This document shows positions 26,324 through 35,742 of a stretch of DNA of 64,000 nucleotides, in pieces. The position numbers were made by a program, and so were the translations under genes. The notes beneath the pieces were generated by a model. It ran no database searches, was not told the origin of the DNA, and saw only the letters and a program-made list of their open reading frames with translations. Source of the stretch: Pseudorhodobacter sp. PARRP1. Lineage in GTDB: Bacteria > Pseudomonadota > Alphaproteobacteria > Rhodobacterales > Rhodobacteraceae. How positions within the stretch are numbered: position 1 is the first letter of the stretch; every line of letters starts with the position of its first letter. Location: contig NKIU01000006.1 in the NCBI GenBank assembly GCA_002256245.1, forward strand, positions 183,548 to 247,547, read 5' to 3'.

Positions 26324-27019
26324 TCAGCGCCTTTCCTTGCGTTTCTTCAACCAGATCGGCAGGGTGGAAAGCGCCGCCAACCCCAAAAGCGGCAGCAAGA
26401 CCGGCGCGGAAAAGATCACCCCCAAATCGGGCCGCTCGCCGCGCGCAAACACCTTTCCAAGCCCTGCACCGACCGATGTGAACACAAAAGTTCCCGGAAT
26501 GATGCCAAAAAACGTCGTCACCGCAAACGGCAGCAACCGCACGCCGACAATCGCCGGCAGCAGATTGGCCAAAACAAAAGGAAGTGCCGGCACCAGCCGC
26601 ATGATCAACAGCGCCGACCATTGGTTTTCGCGCAGCGCCGTTTGCAAGCGCGAGGCTGAACCGCCCTGCAACTTTTCCGCCAAGGTCGCACCGAAACCGG
26701 CGCGGGCCGCCAGAAAGATGCCGATTGCCCCCACACTGGCCGCCACCACATTGTAAAGCGTGCCCGGAAACAGCCCGAACAGAAAGCCGCCCGTCAGGGT
26801 GGCGATCGTGGCTCCGGGCAGGCTCAGGCCGACGATCACAATATAGATGCCGATAAACATCAAGCTGGCCGACAGGAAATGCGCGTCGCGAAACGCCAGC
26901 AAAGCCTCGCGGTTTTCGGCCAAAGCCTCAAAAGACAGCCGCTCACGCAGAAACACCGCACCCGCAACTGCGGCGCAGAGAATCAGAGCGATCGGAATAA
27001 GGCGGGTGCGGCTGGTCAT
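26324..27019 (-). CDS. TVP38/TMEM64-family membrane protein
   Basis: 231 residues, five to six hydrophobic segments. The central LPGATIATLTGGFLFGLFPGTLYNVVAASVGAIGIFLAARAGFG and RLVPALPFVLANLLPAIVGVRLLPFAVTTFFGIIPGTF contain the SNARE-associated (PF09335, DedA-like) repeats. The family is linked to phospholipid scrambling or transport in membranes. It is first in a two-gene operon with the flavoprotein and lies behind an unusually structured leader (27020-27112). Confidence 0.85.
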   Translation of the reverse strand: MTSRTRLIPIALILCAAVAGAVFLRERLSFEALAENREALLAFRDAHFLSASLMFIGIYIVIVGLSLPGATIATLTGGFLFGLFPGTLYNVVAASVGAIGIFLAARAGFGATLAEKLQGGSASRLQTALRENQWSALLIMRLVPALPFVLANLLPAIVGVRLLPFAVTTFFGIIPGTFVFTSVGAGLGKVFARGERPDLGVIFSAPVLLPLLGLAALSTLPIWLKKRKERR

Positions 27020-27112
27020 GTTCTTCCTTTAGCGCAAAATGGTCGGATTACTCATCCAGCGCCAGCCGTCTCACGTCGGCTTGATCAGGTTCAGTAAATC
27101 GGCCATCTAAAG
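27020..27112 (-). ncRNA. Structured 5' leader of the TVP38-flavoprotein operon
   Basis: On the minus strand, CTTTAG (27107-27112) can pair with CTAAAG (27027-27032), the latter overlapping the AAAGGAAG ribosome binding site. Between them are a hairpin AGCCG/CGGCT with an eight-base loop (27064-27081), a hairpin GGAT/ATCC (27045-27057) and an unpaired ACCTGATC (27083-27090), which resembles the 3' core of TPP riboswitches. The 5' half of a TPP aptamer (CTGAGA) is not seen. A cis-acting regulator is suspected. Confidence 0.4.
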
Positions 27113-27188
27113 CTGCGGATTTGTAACAATTTGGCGGGTGTGACGGGCGATGATCGGCAAATGTTGCAGAAATCTCGCAGGACGCGCG

Positions 27189-27217
27189 TTGACTTACCGC
27201 TGATCCCCCCCTAAAGA
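27189..27217 (+). promoter_or_regulatory. Promoter of rpmH-rnpA-yidD
   Basis: -35 TTGACT (27189-27194) and -10 TAAAGA (27212-27217) separated by 17 bases, 64 bases upstream of the rpmH start. It is the best sigma-70-type match in the gap. Confidence 0.6.
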
Positions 27218-27280
27218 CCGGGCTTCAAGTTTACGCCGTCGAATCTTTGGGTTCGCCGTGCCTGTCTGATGGAGACCGCG

Positions 27281-27415
27281 ATGAAGCGCACTTTTCAACC
27301 GTCGAACCTTGTTCGCACCCGCCGTCACGGCTTCCGCGCACGTATGGCAACCAAAGGTGGCCGTCTTGTGCTGGCAGCGCGCCGCGCAAAGGGCCGCAAG
27401 AAACTGTCGGCTTAA
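27281..27415 (+). CDS. rpmH: 50S ribosomal protein L34
   Basis: 44 residues, [17 protein letters not shown] followed by [10 protein letters not shown], the almost invariant L34 sequence. Full length for the family. It is the first gene of the rpmH-rnpA-yidD group. Confidence 0.98.
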   Translation: MKRTFQPSNLVRTRRHGFRARMATKGGRLVLAARRAKGRKKLSA

Positions 27416-27471
27416 TTTCTGACAGGCTTGATTTCTGGCTGGCCCTGCGGGGCCGGATGCAGGAGTAAACC

Positions 27472-27885
27472 ATGACACCGCCGAAGGTATCGGACATTGG
27501 CACCACCGCCGACGCGTCCGAAGCGCCTCCGGCGGTTTGCGTTTGTGTTGAAACGATGAAGAACCGCCCCGACTATCTGCGCACCGCACAGGGGCGCAGG
27601 CAGGGCACCGGAAGCTTCTTGTTACAAGGTCGCGCGCGGGGCGATGATCAGCCTTTGGTGCGCATCGGGTTCACCGCATCGAAGAAAATCGGCAACGCAG
27701 TGGCGCGCAACCGCGCCAAGCGCCGGATGCGCGCTTTGGCACATCAGATCCTTCCCACGCTTGCCCGGCCCGGCTGGGATTACGTCTTGGTCGCCAAGCC
27801 CGAGGCAACAATATCGCGCGATTACAAAGACATGTTGGAAGATCTGGCGTCAGCACTGACGTCGGTGCACCGGGCGCGGACATGA
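27472..27885 (+). CDS. rnpA: Ribonuclease P protein component
   Basis: 137 residues from 27472; the first 28 residues are a low-complexity extension and the ATG at 27556 is an alternative start. [25 protein letters not shown] is the RNR signature that contacts the RNase P RNA; the fold is complete at the C-terminus. The protein assists 5' maturation of tRNAs. It overlaps yidD by four bases and follows rpmH, the classic bacterial order. Confidence 0.95.
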   Translation: MTPPKVSDIGTTADASEAPPAVCVCVETMKNRPDYLRTAQGRRQGTGSFLLQGRARGDDQPLVRIGFTASKKIGNAVARNRAKRRMRALAHQILPTLARPGWDYVLVAKPEATISRDYKDMLEDLASALTSVHRART

Positions 27886-28130
27886 CGCCGCTGGCGCAGA
27901 TCGTGGCCGTGCCCGTGCGCGCCTACCGTCTTTTGCTCAGCCCTTGGGTCGGTCACGGCTGCCGCTTTCAACCCACGTGCTCGGCCTACGCCATGGAAGC
28001 GCTCGAGCGTCATGGTGCGGCGAAGGGCGGCTATCTGATGGTAAACCGACTATGCCGCTGCCACCCTTGGGGCGGGCACGGCTATGATCCTGTCCCCGGT
28101 GCCGACCCCGATTTTGACGCCAAACACTAG
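27882..28130 (+). CDS. yidD: Membrane protein insertion efficiency factor YidD
   Basis: 82 residues with the family core [31 protein letters not shown] and [15 protein letters not shown]. An amphipathic N-terminal helix and conserved cysteines are present. YidD helps insert membrane proteins together with YidC, whose gene lies 1.8 kb downstream. ATGA overlap with rnpA. Confidence 0.95.
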   Translation: MTPLAQIVAVPVRAYRLLLSPWVGHGCRFQPTCSAYAMEALERHGAAKGGYLMVNRLCRCHPWGGHGYDPVPGADPDFDAKH

Positions 28131-28287
28131 AGCGTGGATTTGCCGGCACGTGGTTAACAAACAGTAGAACAATTAGTGAAAATCCTTTGCAACTTTAGGC
28201 CGAGGATTAACTTTCCGAACAGCCTGTTTGGCTAATCTGGCCGCAATCGGGGTGATCGTCCCCCGGATTGAACACAGGGCTGGTCCG

Positions 28288-29832
28288 ATGGTTTCACGTG
28301 TTTTCGCCGCAGTCTGCGCAGGGTTTGCCCGTGTCGGAACCTTGATGCGCAGGCCAGAAGCGTTTGTTTTCCTGCCCGCGCTGACCCTCGCCGCATTCTG
28401 GCTGGGGGGAGAGCGCGATTTGATCCTGACCGCCCTCGGTGCACCTTTGCTGTTTGCAATCTCGGGCGCCGTGCGACCCAGCGATCCTGCGCCCGATCAG
28501 TTGCAAGTATTGGACGGGCTGTCATTGCGCGAGCAAATCGTTGGCTCACTGCACGCGACGTTGCGCGAATCACACCTGAGCGGGCGCACCACAGCGTGTC
28601 TGGTGCTGCAATTCGACATGGCTGACCGCTTGGTCGAACAGCACGGTCGCGCAGCCCAAACCGAGGTGCTGGCACGCTCTGCAGAGCGCATTTGTGCCTC
28701 GCTGCGCGCGGGTGACGTTGTGGCGCGGCTGGAAGGGGGCGGCTTTGCAGTGGCGCTTGCGCCCGTGCGGCGGCTGGATATCGAAACCGTCGTGCAGGTC
28801 GCCGCGCGGCTGCAATCTGCCCTGTCCGCGCCAATCAGCCTGAACGCCACGCGGATTTACGTGACATGCTCGATCGGCTTCTGTCTGGGCAGCCGCGCCC
28901 CCGAACCGAACGGCGCAAGTCTGTTGAACGCCGCACAAATCGCTGCCGACAATGCCTTGCGCCACGGTCCCGGTGCCATTCGCAGCTTTTCCGAAGACAT
29001 GGCCGCCACCCGCGCCGACCGTGACGCCCTACGCGATGAACTGGAACACGCACTCGACGAAGGTCAGATACGGCCACATTTCCAGCCGCAAATTTCGACA
29101 CACACCGGCGCGATATCAGGGTTCGAAGCGTTGGCGCGGTGGTATCACCCCGACAAGGGTCTGATTCCGCCCGCAGAATTTCTGCCGATGATTGAGGAGG
29201 CGGGCCTGAGCGAACGCCTAGGCGAGGTGATCCTGTATCACGCCCTCTCGGCCCTCGCCCGATGGGATCGCGCCGGGCTGAACGTGCCCACCGTCGCTGT
29301 GAACTTTTCGGCACAAGAGTTGCGCAATCCACGGCTGGCCGAAAAACTGAAATGGGAACTGGATCGCTTTGATCTCGCGCCGAAACGGCTTTCGGTGGAA
29401 ATATTGGAAAACGTGGTGGCCCTTACCGACAATGACATCATCGTGTCGAACATTGCGGCGCTGGCTGCACTGGGCTGTGGCATTGATCTGGACGATTTCG
29501 GCACTGGCCACGCCTCAATCACCTCAATCCGCCGCTTTGCCGTGCGCCGCATCAAGATCGACCGCAGCTTTGTCGCCAAACTGGACGAAGACCGCGAACA
29601 GCAAAAGATGGTGGCCGCAATCTTGTCGATGGCCGAACGTCTGGGGCTGGAAACCTTGGCCGAAGGTGTCGAAACTCCGGGCGAACATGCCATGCTGTCA
29701 CAATTGGGTTGCGGAGATGTGCAAGGCTTCGGCATCGCGCGCCCCATGCCGGTGGATGAGACACTGGAATGGATTGCCCGCCACCGTGCCAAGGTCGGGG
29801 CTATTCCGCGCATCGGCTCGCGTGCGCGATAG
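28288..29832 (+). CDS. Membrane-anchored EAL phosphodiesterase with degenerate GGDEF domain
   Basis: 514 residues from the ATG at 28288; an upstream TTG is possible but poorer. Two hydrophobic segments at about residues 23-55 anchor the protein. The GGDEF-like domain is inactive: the signature is RLEGGGFAVAL instead of GGDEF. The EAL domain is intact with GFEALARWYHP, FSAQELRNPRLAEKLKWEL, VEILENVVAL, LDDFGTGHASI and ETLAEGVET, so it should hydrolyse c-di-GMP. It stands alone between yidD and yidC. A regulatory GTP-binding role for the GGDEF half is possible. Confidence 0.88.
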   Translation: MVSRVFAAVCAGFARVGTLMRRPEAFVFLPALTLAAFWLGGERDLILTALGAPLLFAISGAVRPSDPAPDQLQVLDGLSLREQIVGSLHATLRESHLSGRTTACLVLQFDMADRLVEQHGRAAQTEVLARSAERICASLRAGDVVARLEGGGFAVALAPVRRLDIETVVQVAARLQSALSAPISLNATRIYVTCSIGFCLGSRAPEPNGASLLNAAQIAADNALRHGPGAIRSFSEDMAATRADRDALRDELEHALDEGQIRPHFQPQISTHTGAISGFEALARWYHPDKGLIPPAEFLPMIEEAGLSERLGEVILYHALSALARWDRAGLNVPTVAVNFSAQELRNPRLAEKLKWELDRFDLAPKRLSVEILENVVALTDNDIIVSNIAALAALGCGIDLDDFGTGHASITSIRRFAVRRIKIDRSFVAKLDEDREQQKMVAAILSMAERLGLETLAEGVETPGEHAMLSQLGCGDVQGFGIARPMPVDETLEWIARHRAKVGAIPRIGSRAR

Positions 29833-29970
29833 TGCCAAATCGCCGCGCACACCACGAATTGCGCGGCAAAGCCAAGCCCAAGCCCTGCAAACAGGGGAAA
29901 ACCGCTTGACCTTTGCGCCCCCCTATCGTTGAACCACGCCTGACCCTGAACAGGAATGGTGCTTGTCCCG

Positions 29971-31776
29971 ATGGACGATCAAAACAAGAATCTCATCCTC
30001 GCAACCGTGCTCAGCTTTCTGGTGATCCTTGGTTGGTTCGTCGCAGGCCCGATGCTTTTCCCGCAATGGTTTCCGGCCGAAACCCAAGCGACCGAGCCCT
30101 TGGCCGCGGTGCCCGATGCCCCGGCTACCGCCGCCGCGCCCGCAGGCACCGTCGCGTCAACCGAACCTTTGCCCGACGCGCCGCGCCTGACCATCGACAC
30201 GCCGAAACTGTCTGGCTCGATCTCAATGCTGGGTGGGCGCTTTGATGATCTGTCGCTGAAAACCTACCATGAGACGATCGAGCCAAACTCGCCCACCGTC
30301 AAATTGCTGTCACCCGTTGGCAAAACCACGCCATATTACGCAGTCTTTGGCTGGGCACCCGCCACCGGCCTGACCGCAGAAGACGTGCCAGGCGCTACGA
30401 CCGAGTGGAAAATCGCCTCGGGCGGCACCTTGTCCGCAGGCCAGCCGGTGACCTTGCAGTGGGAAAACACCAAGGGTCTGAAATTCCTGCGCACCATCGC
30501 AGTGGACGAAGACTACATGTTCACCGTAACGGACTCTGTGCAAAACACCGGCACCACCGTCGCTAACCTGTATTCCTATGGCCAGATCGTCCGCCAAAGC
30601 CTGCCAAAACTGCAGAACATCTACGTTGTGCATGAGGGGCTTGTGCGCCGCACCGATGGCAGTCTGGAAGAGCTGAAGTATTCCAAATTCACCTCGATGG
30701 CTGCAAACGAGCGTGAGGGCTATCCGGCCGAAGTCACCGAGGCCACTACCGATGGTTGGATCGGCTTTACCGACCACTACTGGATGACCACGCTGATCCC
30801 TGAACAGGGCAGGCCCTACACCGCGGTGGCCAAATATTTGCCCGATTCTGACATCTATCAGGCCGAGGTGCGGCAGCCGCTGATGTCGGTAGCACCCGGG
30901 GCCACGATGCAAACCACCACCCGGATGTTTGCTGGTGCCAAGGAGTGGGAAACCATCCGCGCCTATCAAGATAAGGACGGCATCGCAGGCTTTATCGACT
31001 CGATCGACTGGGGCTGGTTCTATTTCCTGACCAAGCCGATCTTCGTCGTGTTGCACTGGCTGCATGGCCTGATCGGCAACATGGGACTTGCGATCATTGG
31101 CCTGACCTTCATCCTGAAGCTGCTGGTTCTGCCGCTGGCGTATAAATCCTACGTCTCGATGGCGCGGATGAAGGAATTGCAGCCCGAGCTTGAGGTGCTG
31201 AAAGAACGCGCCGGCGACGACAAGCAAAAGCTGCAAAAAGACATGATGGCGCTTTATAAAGAGCGGAAGGTCAATCCGGCTGCGGGCTGTCTGCCGATCC
31301 TGATCCAGATCCCGATCTTCTTCTCGCTTTACAAGGTGATTTTCGTCACCATCGAATTGCGCCAAGCGCCGTTCTTTGGTTGGATCAAAGACCTGTCGGC
31401 CCCGGATTCCTCGTCGCTTTTCAACCTGTTCGGCGCTTTGCCGTGGGCCGCGCCTGCACCGCACACTTTGCTTGCCACCATCTTCATCGGTGTGCTGCCG
31501 ATCCTGCTGGGGGTGACGATGTGGTTGCAGCAAAAACTGAACCCCGCACCCGCCGATCCGGTGCAGCAACAACTGTTCGCCTGGATGCCCTTCGTGTTCA
31601 TGTTCATGCTCGGTGGTTTTGCCAGCGGTCTGGTGGTTTACTGGATCACCAACAACACCATCACCTTCACCCAGCAGTATCTGATCATGCGCAGCCACGG
31701 TCACAAACCGGATATCTTTGGCAACATCAAATCCGGCTTTGCCAAGAAAAAGCCGGTTGAGGTCGCCAAGAAATGA
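29971..31776 (+). CDS. yidC: Membrane protein insertase YidC
   Basis: 601 residues from the ATG at 29971 (MDDQNKNLILATVLSFLVILG); an ATG five codons upstream lies outside the usual N-terminus. It has the N-terminal signal-anchor helix, a large periplasmic beta-super-sandwich domain (about 60-360), then the conserved core with YKSYVSMARMKELQPELEVLKER and NPAAGCLPILIQIPIFFSLYKVIF. It inserts inner-membrane proteins with or without SecYEG. The MOSC gene follows with a four-base overlap. Confidence 0.97.
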   Translation: MDDQNKNLILATVLSFLVILGWFVAGPMLFPQWFPAETQATEPLAAVPDAPATAAAPAGTVASTEPLPDAPRLTIDTPKLSGSISMLGGRFDDLSLKTYHETIEPNSPTVKLLSPVGKTTPYYAVFGWAPATGLTAEDVPGATTEWKIASGGTLSAGQPVTLQWENTKGLKFLRTIAVDEDYMFTVTDSVQNTGTTVANLYSYGQIVRQSLPKLQNIYVVHEGLVRRTDGSLEELKYSKFTSMAANEREGYPAEVTEATTDGWIGFTDHYWMTTLIPEQGRPYTAVAKYLPDSDIYQAEVRQPLMSVAPGATMQTTTRMFAGAKEWETIRAYQDKDGIAGFIDSIDWGWFYFLTKPIFVVLHWLHGLIGNMGLAIIGLTFILKLLVLPLAYKSYVSMARMKELQPELEVLKERAGDDKQKLQKDMMALYKERKVNPAAGCLPILIQIPIFFSLYKVIFVTIELRQAPFFGWIKDLSAPDSSSLFNLFGALPWAAPAPHTLLATIFIGVLPILLGVTMWLQQKLNPAPADPVQQQLFAWMPFVFMFMLGGFASGLVVYWITNNTITFTQQYLIMRSHGHKPDIFGNIKSGFAKKKPVEVAKK

Positions 31777-32519
31777 CGGGGCGGCTGGCGCAAATATATC
31801 GCCACCCGATCAAAGGACACGGACGCGAAGCCCTCGCGTCCGTTCGTCTTTTGGCGGGGGAGTGTATGCCGTGGGATCGCCATTGGGCCGTCGCACATGA
31901 GGCGGCCAAGCTGGTGCCGGGCTGGAATCGTTGCGTAAACTTCGCGCGGGGTGCCAAGGCACCGGCGCTGATGGCGATCACATCGACTTTGGACGAGGCG
32001 ACGGCGACCGTCACTCTGCACCATCCGGATCGCGGTGAGATCCGGTTTTGCCCCGACGATCCCGCCGATCTGCCGCGCTTTCTGGAATGGGTCACGCCGC
32101 TCAATCCGCCAGATCGCGCCCAGCCAATGTCGATCGTCACTGCAGGACGCGGTATGACGGACACAGATCTGCCCGCACTTTCTATTCTGTCCAATACCTC
32201 GCTTGCCGATCTTTCGCAAAAGATGGGCATCACCCTGTCGCAGGACCGGTGGCGCGGCAATCTGTGGCTGGATGGCAGCGAACCTTGGGCAGAACTTGGC
32301 TGGGTGGGCAAACATCTGGCCATCGGCCGCACGGTGTTTCGCATCGAAGAACGTATCGAGCGGTGCAGCGCCACCACGGTGGACCCCGAAACCGGACGCC
32401 CGAATGCCCCGACGTTGGCCGCGCTGAACACGCATTTCGGCCATCAGGATTTTGGGGTGTATGGCGTCGTCGTGGAAAGCGGACCGGTCGCGGTCGGCGA
32501 TGAATGGAGATTGGCATGA
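31773..32519 (+). CDS. MOSC-domain protein (YiiM/MOCOS-like)
   Basis: 248 residues. N-terminal beta-barrel (IYRHPIKGHGREALASVRLL) and C-terminal MOSC domain with WRGNLWLDGSEPWAELGWVGKHLAIG and DPETGRPNAPTLAALNTHFGHQDFGVYG. MOSC proteins bind molybdenum cofactor or sulfur carriers, but the exact reaction of this member is not known. It is translationally coupled to yidC and to engB, a gene order common in this bacterial group. Confidence 0.85.
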   Translation: MTGRLAQIYRHPIKGHGREALASVRLLAGECMPWDRHWAVAHEAAKLVPGWNRCVNFARGAKAPALMAITSTLDEATATVTLHHPDRGEIRFCPDDPADLPRFLEWVTPLNPPDRAQPMSIVTAGRGMTDTDLPALSILSNTSLADLSQKMGITLSQDRWRGNLWLDGSEPWAELGWVGKHLAIGRTVFRIEERIERCSATTVDPETGRPNAPTLAALNTHFGHQDFGVYGVVVESGPVAVGDEWRLA

Positions 32520-33172
32520 GCGCCCTGCAATTCACTCTGGCACCCGACCCGGATGCCTTCGCGCGTGAAACTGGACGCCTGCTTTTTGCAGGCCCGGTCG
32601 ATTTCGTCAAAGGCGTCGTCGCGATGTCTGGCCTTCCCGCGCCTGATCGGCTGGAGGTCTGCTTTGCGGGCCGCTCTAACGTCGGCAAATCCAGCCTGAT
32701 CAACGCGCTGACGGGGCGGAAAAACCTTGCGCGCGCGTCGAACACACCGGGGCGCACGCAGGAAATCAACTATTTCGCCTTGGGCGAGATGAACCGCTAC
32801 CTCGTCGATCTGCCCGGATACGGCTATGCCGAGGCCCCGAAGCCCGTTGTCGCAAAATGGCAGGCGCTGCTGAAAGCCTATCTTGCCGGGCGGCAAACCC
32901 TGCGCCGCGCCTTTGTGCTGATTGATACCCGGCACGGCGTGAAGGCGGTGGATGAAGAAATCCTCACCCTGCTCGACCGATCAGCGGTGACGTTTCAGGT
33001 GGTCATGACCAAGGCCGACAAGGTTTCCGCGGCAGAGCGTGACGCCGCGATTGAGCAGGTGAAGGGTGCCATCGCCAAGCACCCCGCCGCCTACCCCGAA
33101 ATCGTCGTGACCAGTTCTGAAAAGGGCGACGGCATCGAAACCCTGCGCGCGATCATCGCGACTTTGGTCTGA
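32516..33172 (+). CDS. engB: Ribosome biogenesis GTPase EngB/YihA
   Basis: 218 residues from the ATG at 32516, overlapping the MOSC stop. G1 GRSNVGKSS, G2 region NTPGRTQEINYF, G3 DLPGYGYAE, G4 TKADK and G5 TSSEKGDG are all present. It is an essential GTPase in 50S subunit assembly. Confidence 0.95.
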   Translation: MSALQFTLAPDPDAFARETGRLLFAGPVDFVKGVVAMSGLPAPDRLEVCFAGRSNVGKSSLINALTGRKNLARASNTPGRTQEINYFALGEMNRYLVDLPGYGYAEAPKPVVAKWQALLKAYLAGRQTLRRAFVLIDTRHGVKAVDEEILTLLDRSAVTFQVVMTKADKVSAAERDAAIEQVKGAIAKHPAAYPEIVVTSSEKGDGIETLRAIIATLV

Positions 33173-33184
33173 GGGCCTGCGCCG

Positions 33185-33916
33185 TCAGACGTGCTGGCCG
33201 CCGTTGATCTGAATTTCCGTGCCCGAGATATAGCTCGACTGATCCGAACACAGGAACCAGATCGCATCGGCGACCTCTTTGGTCTGACCCAAACGGCGCA
33301 TCGGCAGTTGCTCGACAATCTTGTCGGTGCCGGGCGACAGGATCGCGGTTTCCACCTCTCCGGGGGCGATCGCGTTGACGCGCACCCCCAGCGGGCCAAA
33401 ATCATGCGCCATTTCGCGGGTCAGCGCGGCCAGAGCGGCCTTCGAGGTGGAATAGGCCGCCCCCGCAAACGGATGCACCCGACTGCCCGCGATGGAGGTC
33501 ACGTTGACGATCGAGCCTTGCGCGGCCACCAACTCGGCTTGCAGACCACGGGCAAGGATAACGCTGGCGAAAAAGTTGACGTGAAACACCTGACCCCATG
33601 TGCGCAGATCGGTCTCAAGCGTGGTCAGCCGCTTGCCGCCCGCACCTTTCGGGGAAATCCCCGCGTTGTTGACCAAAGCGTGCAGCTTTCCGTTCAGTTT
33701 GGATTTGATCGTCTCAATCGCCGCGATGGTTTTGTTTGGGTCGGCGAGGTCGATTTCGATGTGGTTCTCCTCGCCCCCCGGCCACGGGCAGCGCGGGTCA
33801 AACGGGTGACGCGAGCAGGTCAGCACCCGCCAGCCCTCGCCGCCAAAGCGTTTGACGGTGGCGTGGCCGATTCCGCGGCTTGCCCCTGTCAGGACTAGGG
33901 TTTTCTGCTCGGTCAT
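33185..33916 (-). CDS. Short-chain dehydrogenase/reductase
   Basis: 243 residues from the ATG at 33916 with GGAGG seven bases upstream; an in-frame extension to 34009 lacks the Rossmann start and is not used. Cofactor motif TGASRGIGHATV, NNAG (LVNNAGISP), catalytic S (NVTSIAGSRV), YxxxK (YSTSKAALAAL) and INGGQHV at the end. NAD(P)-dependent oxidoreductase of unknown substrate, convergent with engB. Complete and probably functional. Confidence 0.9.
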   Translation of the reverse strand: MTEQKTLVLTGASRGIGHATVKRFGGEGWRVLTCSRHPFDPRCPWPGGEENHIEIDLADPNKTIAAIETIKSKLNGKLHALVNNAGISPKGAGGKRLTTLETDLRTWGQVFHVNFFASVILARGLQAELVAAQGSIVNVTSIAGSRVHPFAGAAYSTSKAALAALTREMAHDFGPLGVRVNAIAPGEVETAILSPGTDKIVEQLPMRRLGQTKEVADAIWFLCSDQSSYISGTEIQINGGQHV

Positions 33917-34122
33917 GCGGGCCTCCTGCTTTGGGGTCAAGCTAAGGCATCGGCGGGCAAATGCAAGCGGTCCCACGTTGGGACCATCGGTCAGATCAAG
34001 GAATTTCAATCACTTAGCAATTTCGCGTTAACTCTTTCTTAATCACATGGCCTTCAAAAAAGCTTTGCTTGGCAGGGGGGCGCAAAGGGGCTATCACGCG
34101 CGAAATCACCGGAGTCTCCCCC

Positions 34123-35022
34123 ATGCAAAAGCAGACCCTGACCATGACAGATGCCAAAACCACCGCAAAAATGCTGTCCGAGGCCCTGCCCTATCTGCAA
34201 CGCTTTGAGGGCGCTGTGGTGGTGGTCAAGTTTGGCGGCAATGCGATGGGCGATGATGCCGCGATGGCGGAATTTGCCCGCGATGTTGTGCTGATGCGGC
34301 AGGTCGGGGTGAACCCGGTGGTGGTGCACGGCGGCGGGCCGATGATCAACGAGATGCTGACCAAGCTGGGCATCAAATCGGAATTTGTTCGCGGCAAGCG
34401 GGTCACCGACAAGGCGACGGTCGAGGTCGTTGAAATGATCCTGTCGGGCCTTGTCAACAAACGGATCGTGCAGGCGATCATGGATGCGGGCGGGCGCGCT
34501 GTCGGGATTTCCGGCAAGGACGATGATCTGATGGTCTGCGTTGCCGACGATCCCGAGCTGGGCTTCGTTGGCCGCCCGGTTGAGATGAACGTGCAGGTGC
34601 TGCGCGATTTGTATAACGCAGGCATCATTCCGGTGGTCGCGCCTGTTGCCACGGGGATGGCAGATAATGAGACCTTCAACGTCAACGGCGACACCGCTGC
34701 CGGGGCGATTGCGGGCGCATTGCAGGCGGATCGTCTGCTGCTGCTCACCGACGTGCCGGGCGTGAAAAACGCGGCGGGCGAGGTGATGACCCAGATCACC
34801 CCGGACGAAATCCGCCAGATGACGGCGGATGGAGTGATTTCGGGCGGGATGATTCCGAAAACCGAAACCGCGCTTGCGGCGATTGAGGCGGGCACCCGGG
34901 CGGTGACGATTTTGGACGGGCGGATTCCGAATGCGTGTCTGCTCGAGTTGTTCACCGATCACGGTGCCGGGTCGCAAATTCGGTCCACCGTGCCGCGCGT
35001 GACGCCGCGGGTCAGGCGGTAA
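34123..35022 (+). CDS. argB: Acetylglutamate kinase
   Basis: 299 residues from the ATG at 34123 ([14 protein letters not shown]). Catalytic features [36 protein letters not shown] [30 protein letters not shown] and [18 protein letters not shown] are present. The enzyme phosphorylates N-acetylglutamate in arginine biosynthesis and is normally feedback-inhibited by arginine. Confidence 0.96.
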   Translation: MQKQTLTMTDAKTTAKMLSEALPYLQRFEGAVVVVKFGGNAMGDDAAMAEFARDVVLMRQVGVNPVVVHGGGPMINEMLTKLGIKSEFVRGKRVTDKATVEVVEMILSGLVNKRIVQAIMDAGGRAVGISGKDDDLMVCVADDPELGFVGRPVEMNVQVLRDLYNAGIIPVVAPVATGMADNETFNVNGDTAAGAIAGALQADRLLLLTDVPGVKNAAGEVMTQITPDEIRQMTADGVISGGMIPKTETALAAIEAGTRAVTILDGRIPNACLLELFTDHGAGSQIRSTVPRVTPRVRR

Positions 35023-35106
35023 GGCCTCATCTTGGCGTGACGCATTGCGACGTTGATCGCGGATGCCTCGGGTGGGGATATTTGCGCCAAGGTGAAAGGT
35101 AGAGCG

Positions 35107-35742
35107 ATGCTGGCTGAGATCGAAGCAATGGCGGCGCGGCATTTTCTGGCGGTGTTGGGCGGCTTTAACTGTGAAGACGAGCCGGGGCTGCCTGCGGGCA
35201 CGCGCTCGGTTCTGCTTTTGGGGCCGATGGAGCCGGGGTATTGGCCGCATCTGAAAAGCCAGCCGGAATGGGGTGGGGTTAACCCGGTGGACCGTTGGTC
35301 GCGGCGGGTGATTGGCGGCATGGCCTGTGATCTGGGGGCGAAGGCGCTGTTTCCGTTTGGTGGCGCGCCGTATCATCCGTTTTACCAATGGGCGTTGCGG
35401 ACGGGGCGGGTGTGGGACAGCCCGGTGCGGCTGCTGGTGCAGGCCGAGCAGGGATTGATGGTATCGTTTCGCGGGGCCTTGGCGCTGAAGGAGCGGGTAG
35501 AGGTGCCGCGCGCTGTGTCGCCCTGTGAGGGATGTGCGCGGCCTTGTGTGTCGGCTTGCCCTGCGGGGGCGTTGGGTGCGGCGGGGTATGATGTGCCGGC
35601 CTGCCGCAGCTATCTGAGCGGGGCAAGCGGCGGAGATTGCATGAATTCTGGCTGTGCTGTGCGACGGGCTTGCCCGGTGTCGCAAGGCTATGCAAGACTG
35701 GCGGAACATTCGGCCTATCACATGGGAACATTCCACACATGA
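35107..35742 (+). CDS. 4Fe-4S ferredoxin-like protein
   Basis: 211 residues from the ATG at 35107. Two C-terminal cysteine groups, CEGCARPCVSACP and CMNSGCAVRRACP with CRSYLSG between, can ligate two [4Fe-4S] clusters in a ferredoxin-like fold that resembles QueG-type or reductive-dehalogenase-associated iron-sulfur domains. The N-terminal 130 residues have no motif I can assign. It is coupled to the following histidine-phosphatase gene (ATGA at 35739). Function unknown. Confidence 0.75.
   Translation: MLAEIEAMAARHFLAVLGGFNCEDEPGLPAGTRSVLLLGPMEPGYWPHLKSQPEWGGVNPVDRWSRRVIGGMACDLGAKALFPFGGAPYHPFYQWALRTGRVWDSPVRLLVQAEQGLMVSFRGALALKERVEVPRAVSPCEGCARPCVSACPAGALGAAGYDVPACRSYLSGASGGDCMNSGCAVRRACPVSQGYARLAEHSAYHMGTFHT

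Noticed and set aside
27020..27112. A complete TPP riboswitch upstream of the TVP38 gene
   Set aside because: Only an ACCTGATC-plus-stem resemblance to the 3' half is seen. The conserved CTGAGA 5' half is absent and the downstream genes are not thiamine genes, so it is kept only as an unnamed leader.
30310..31704. 464-residue open frame antisense to yidC
   Set aside because: A high-GC shadow frame rich in H, R and G; the yidC frame has clear family motifs.
34054..35736. 560-residue leftward open frame across argB and the Fe-S gene
   Set aside because: Arginine/histidine/proline-rich shadow without domains; the forward genes are well supported.
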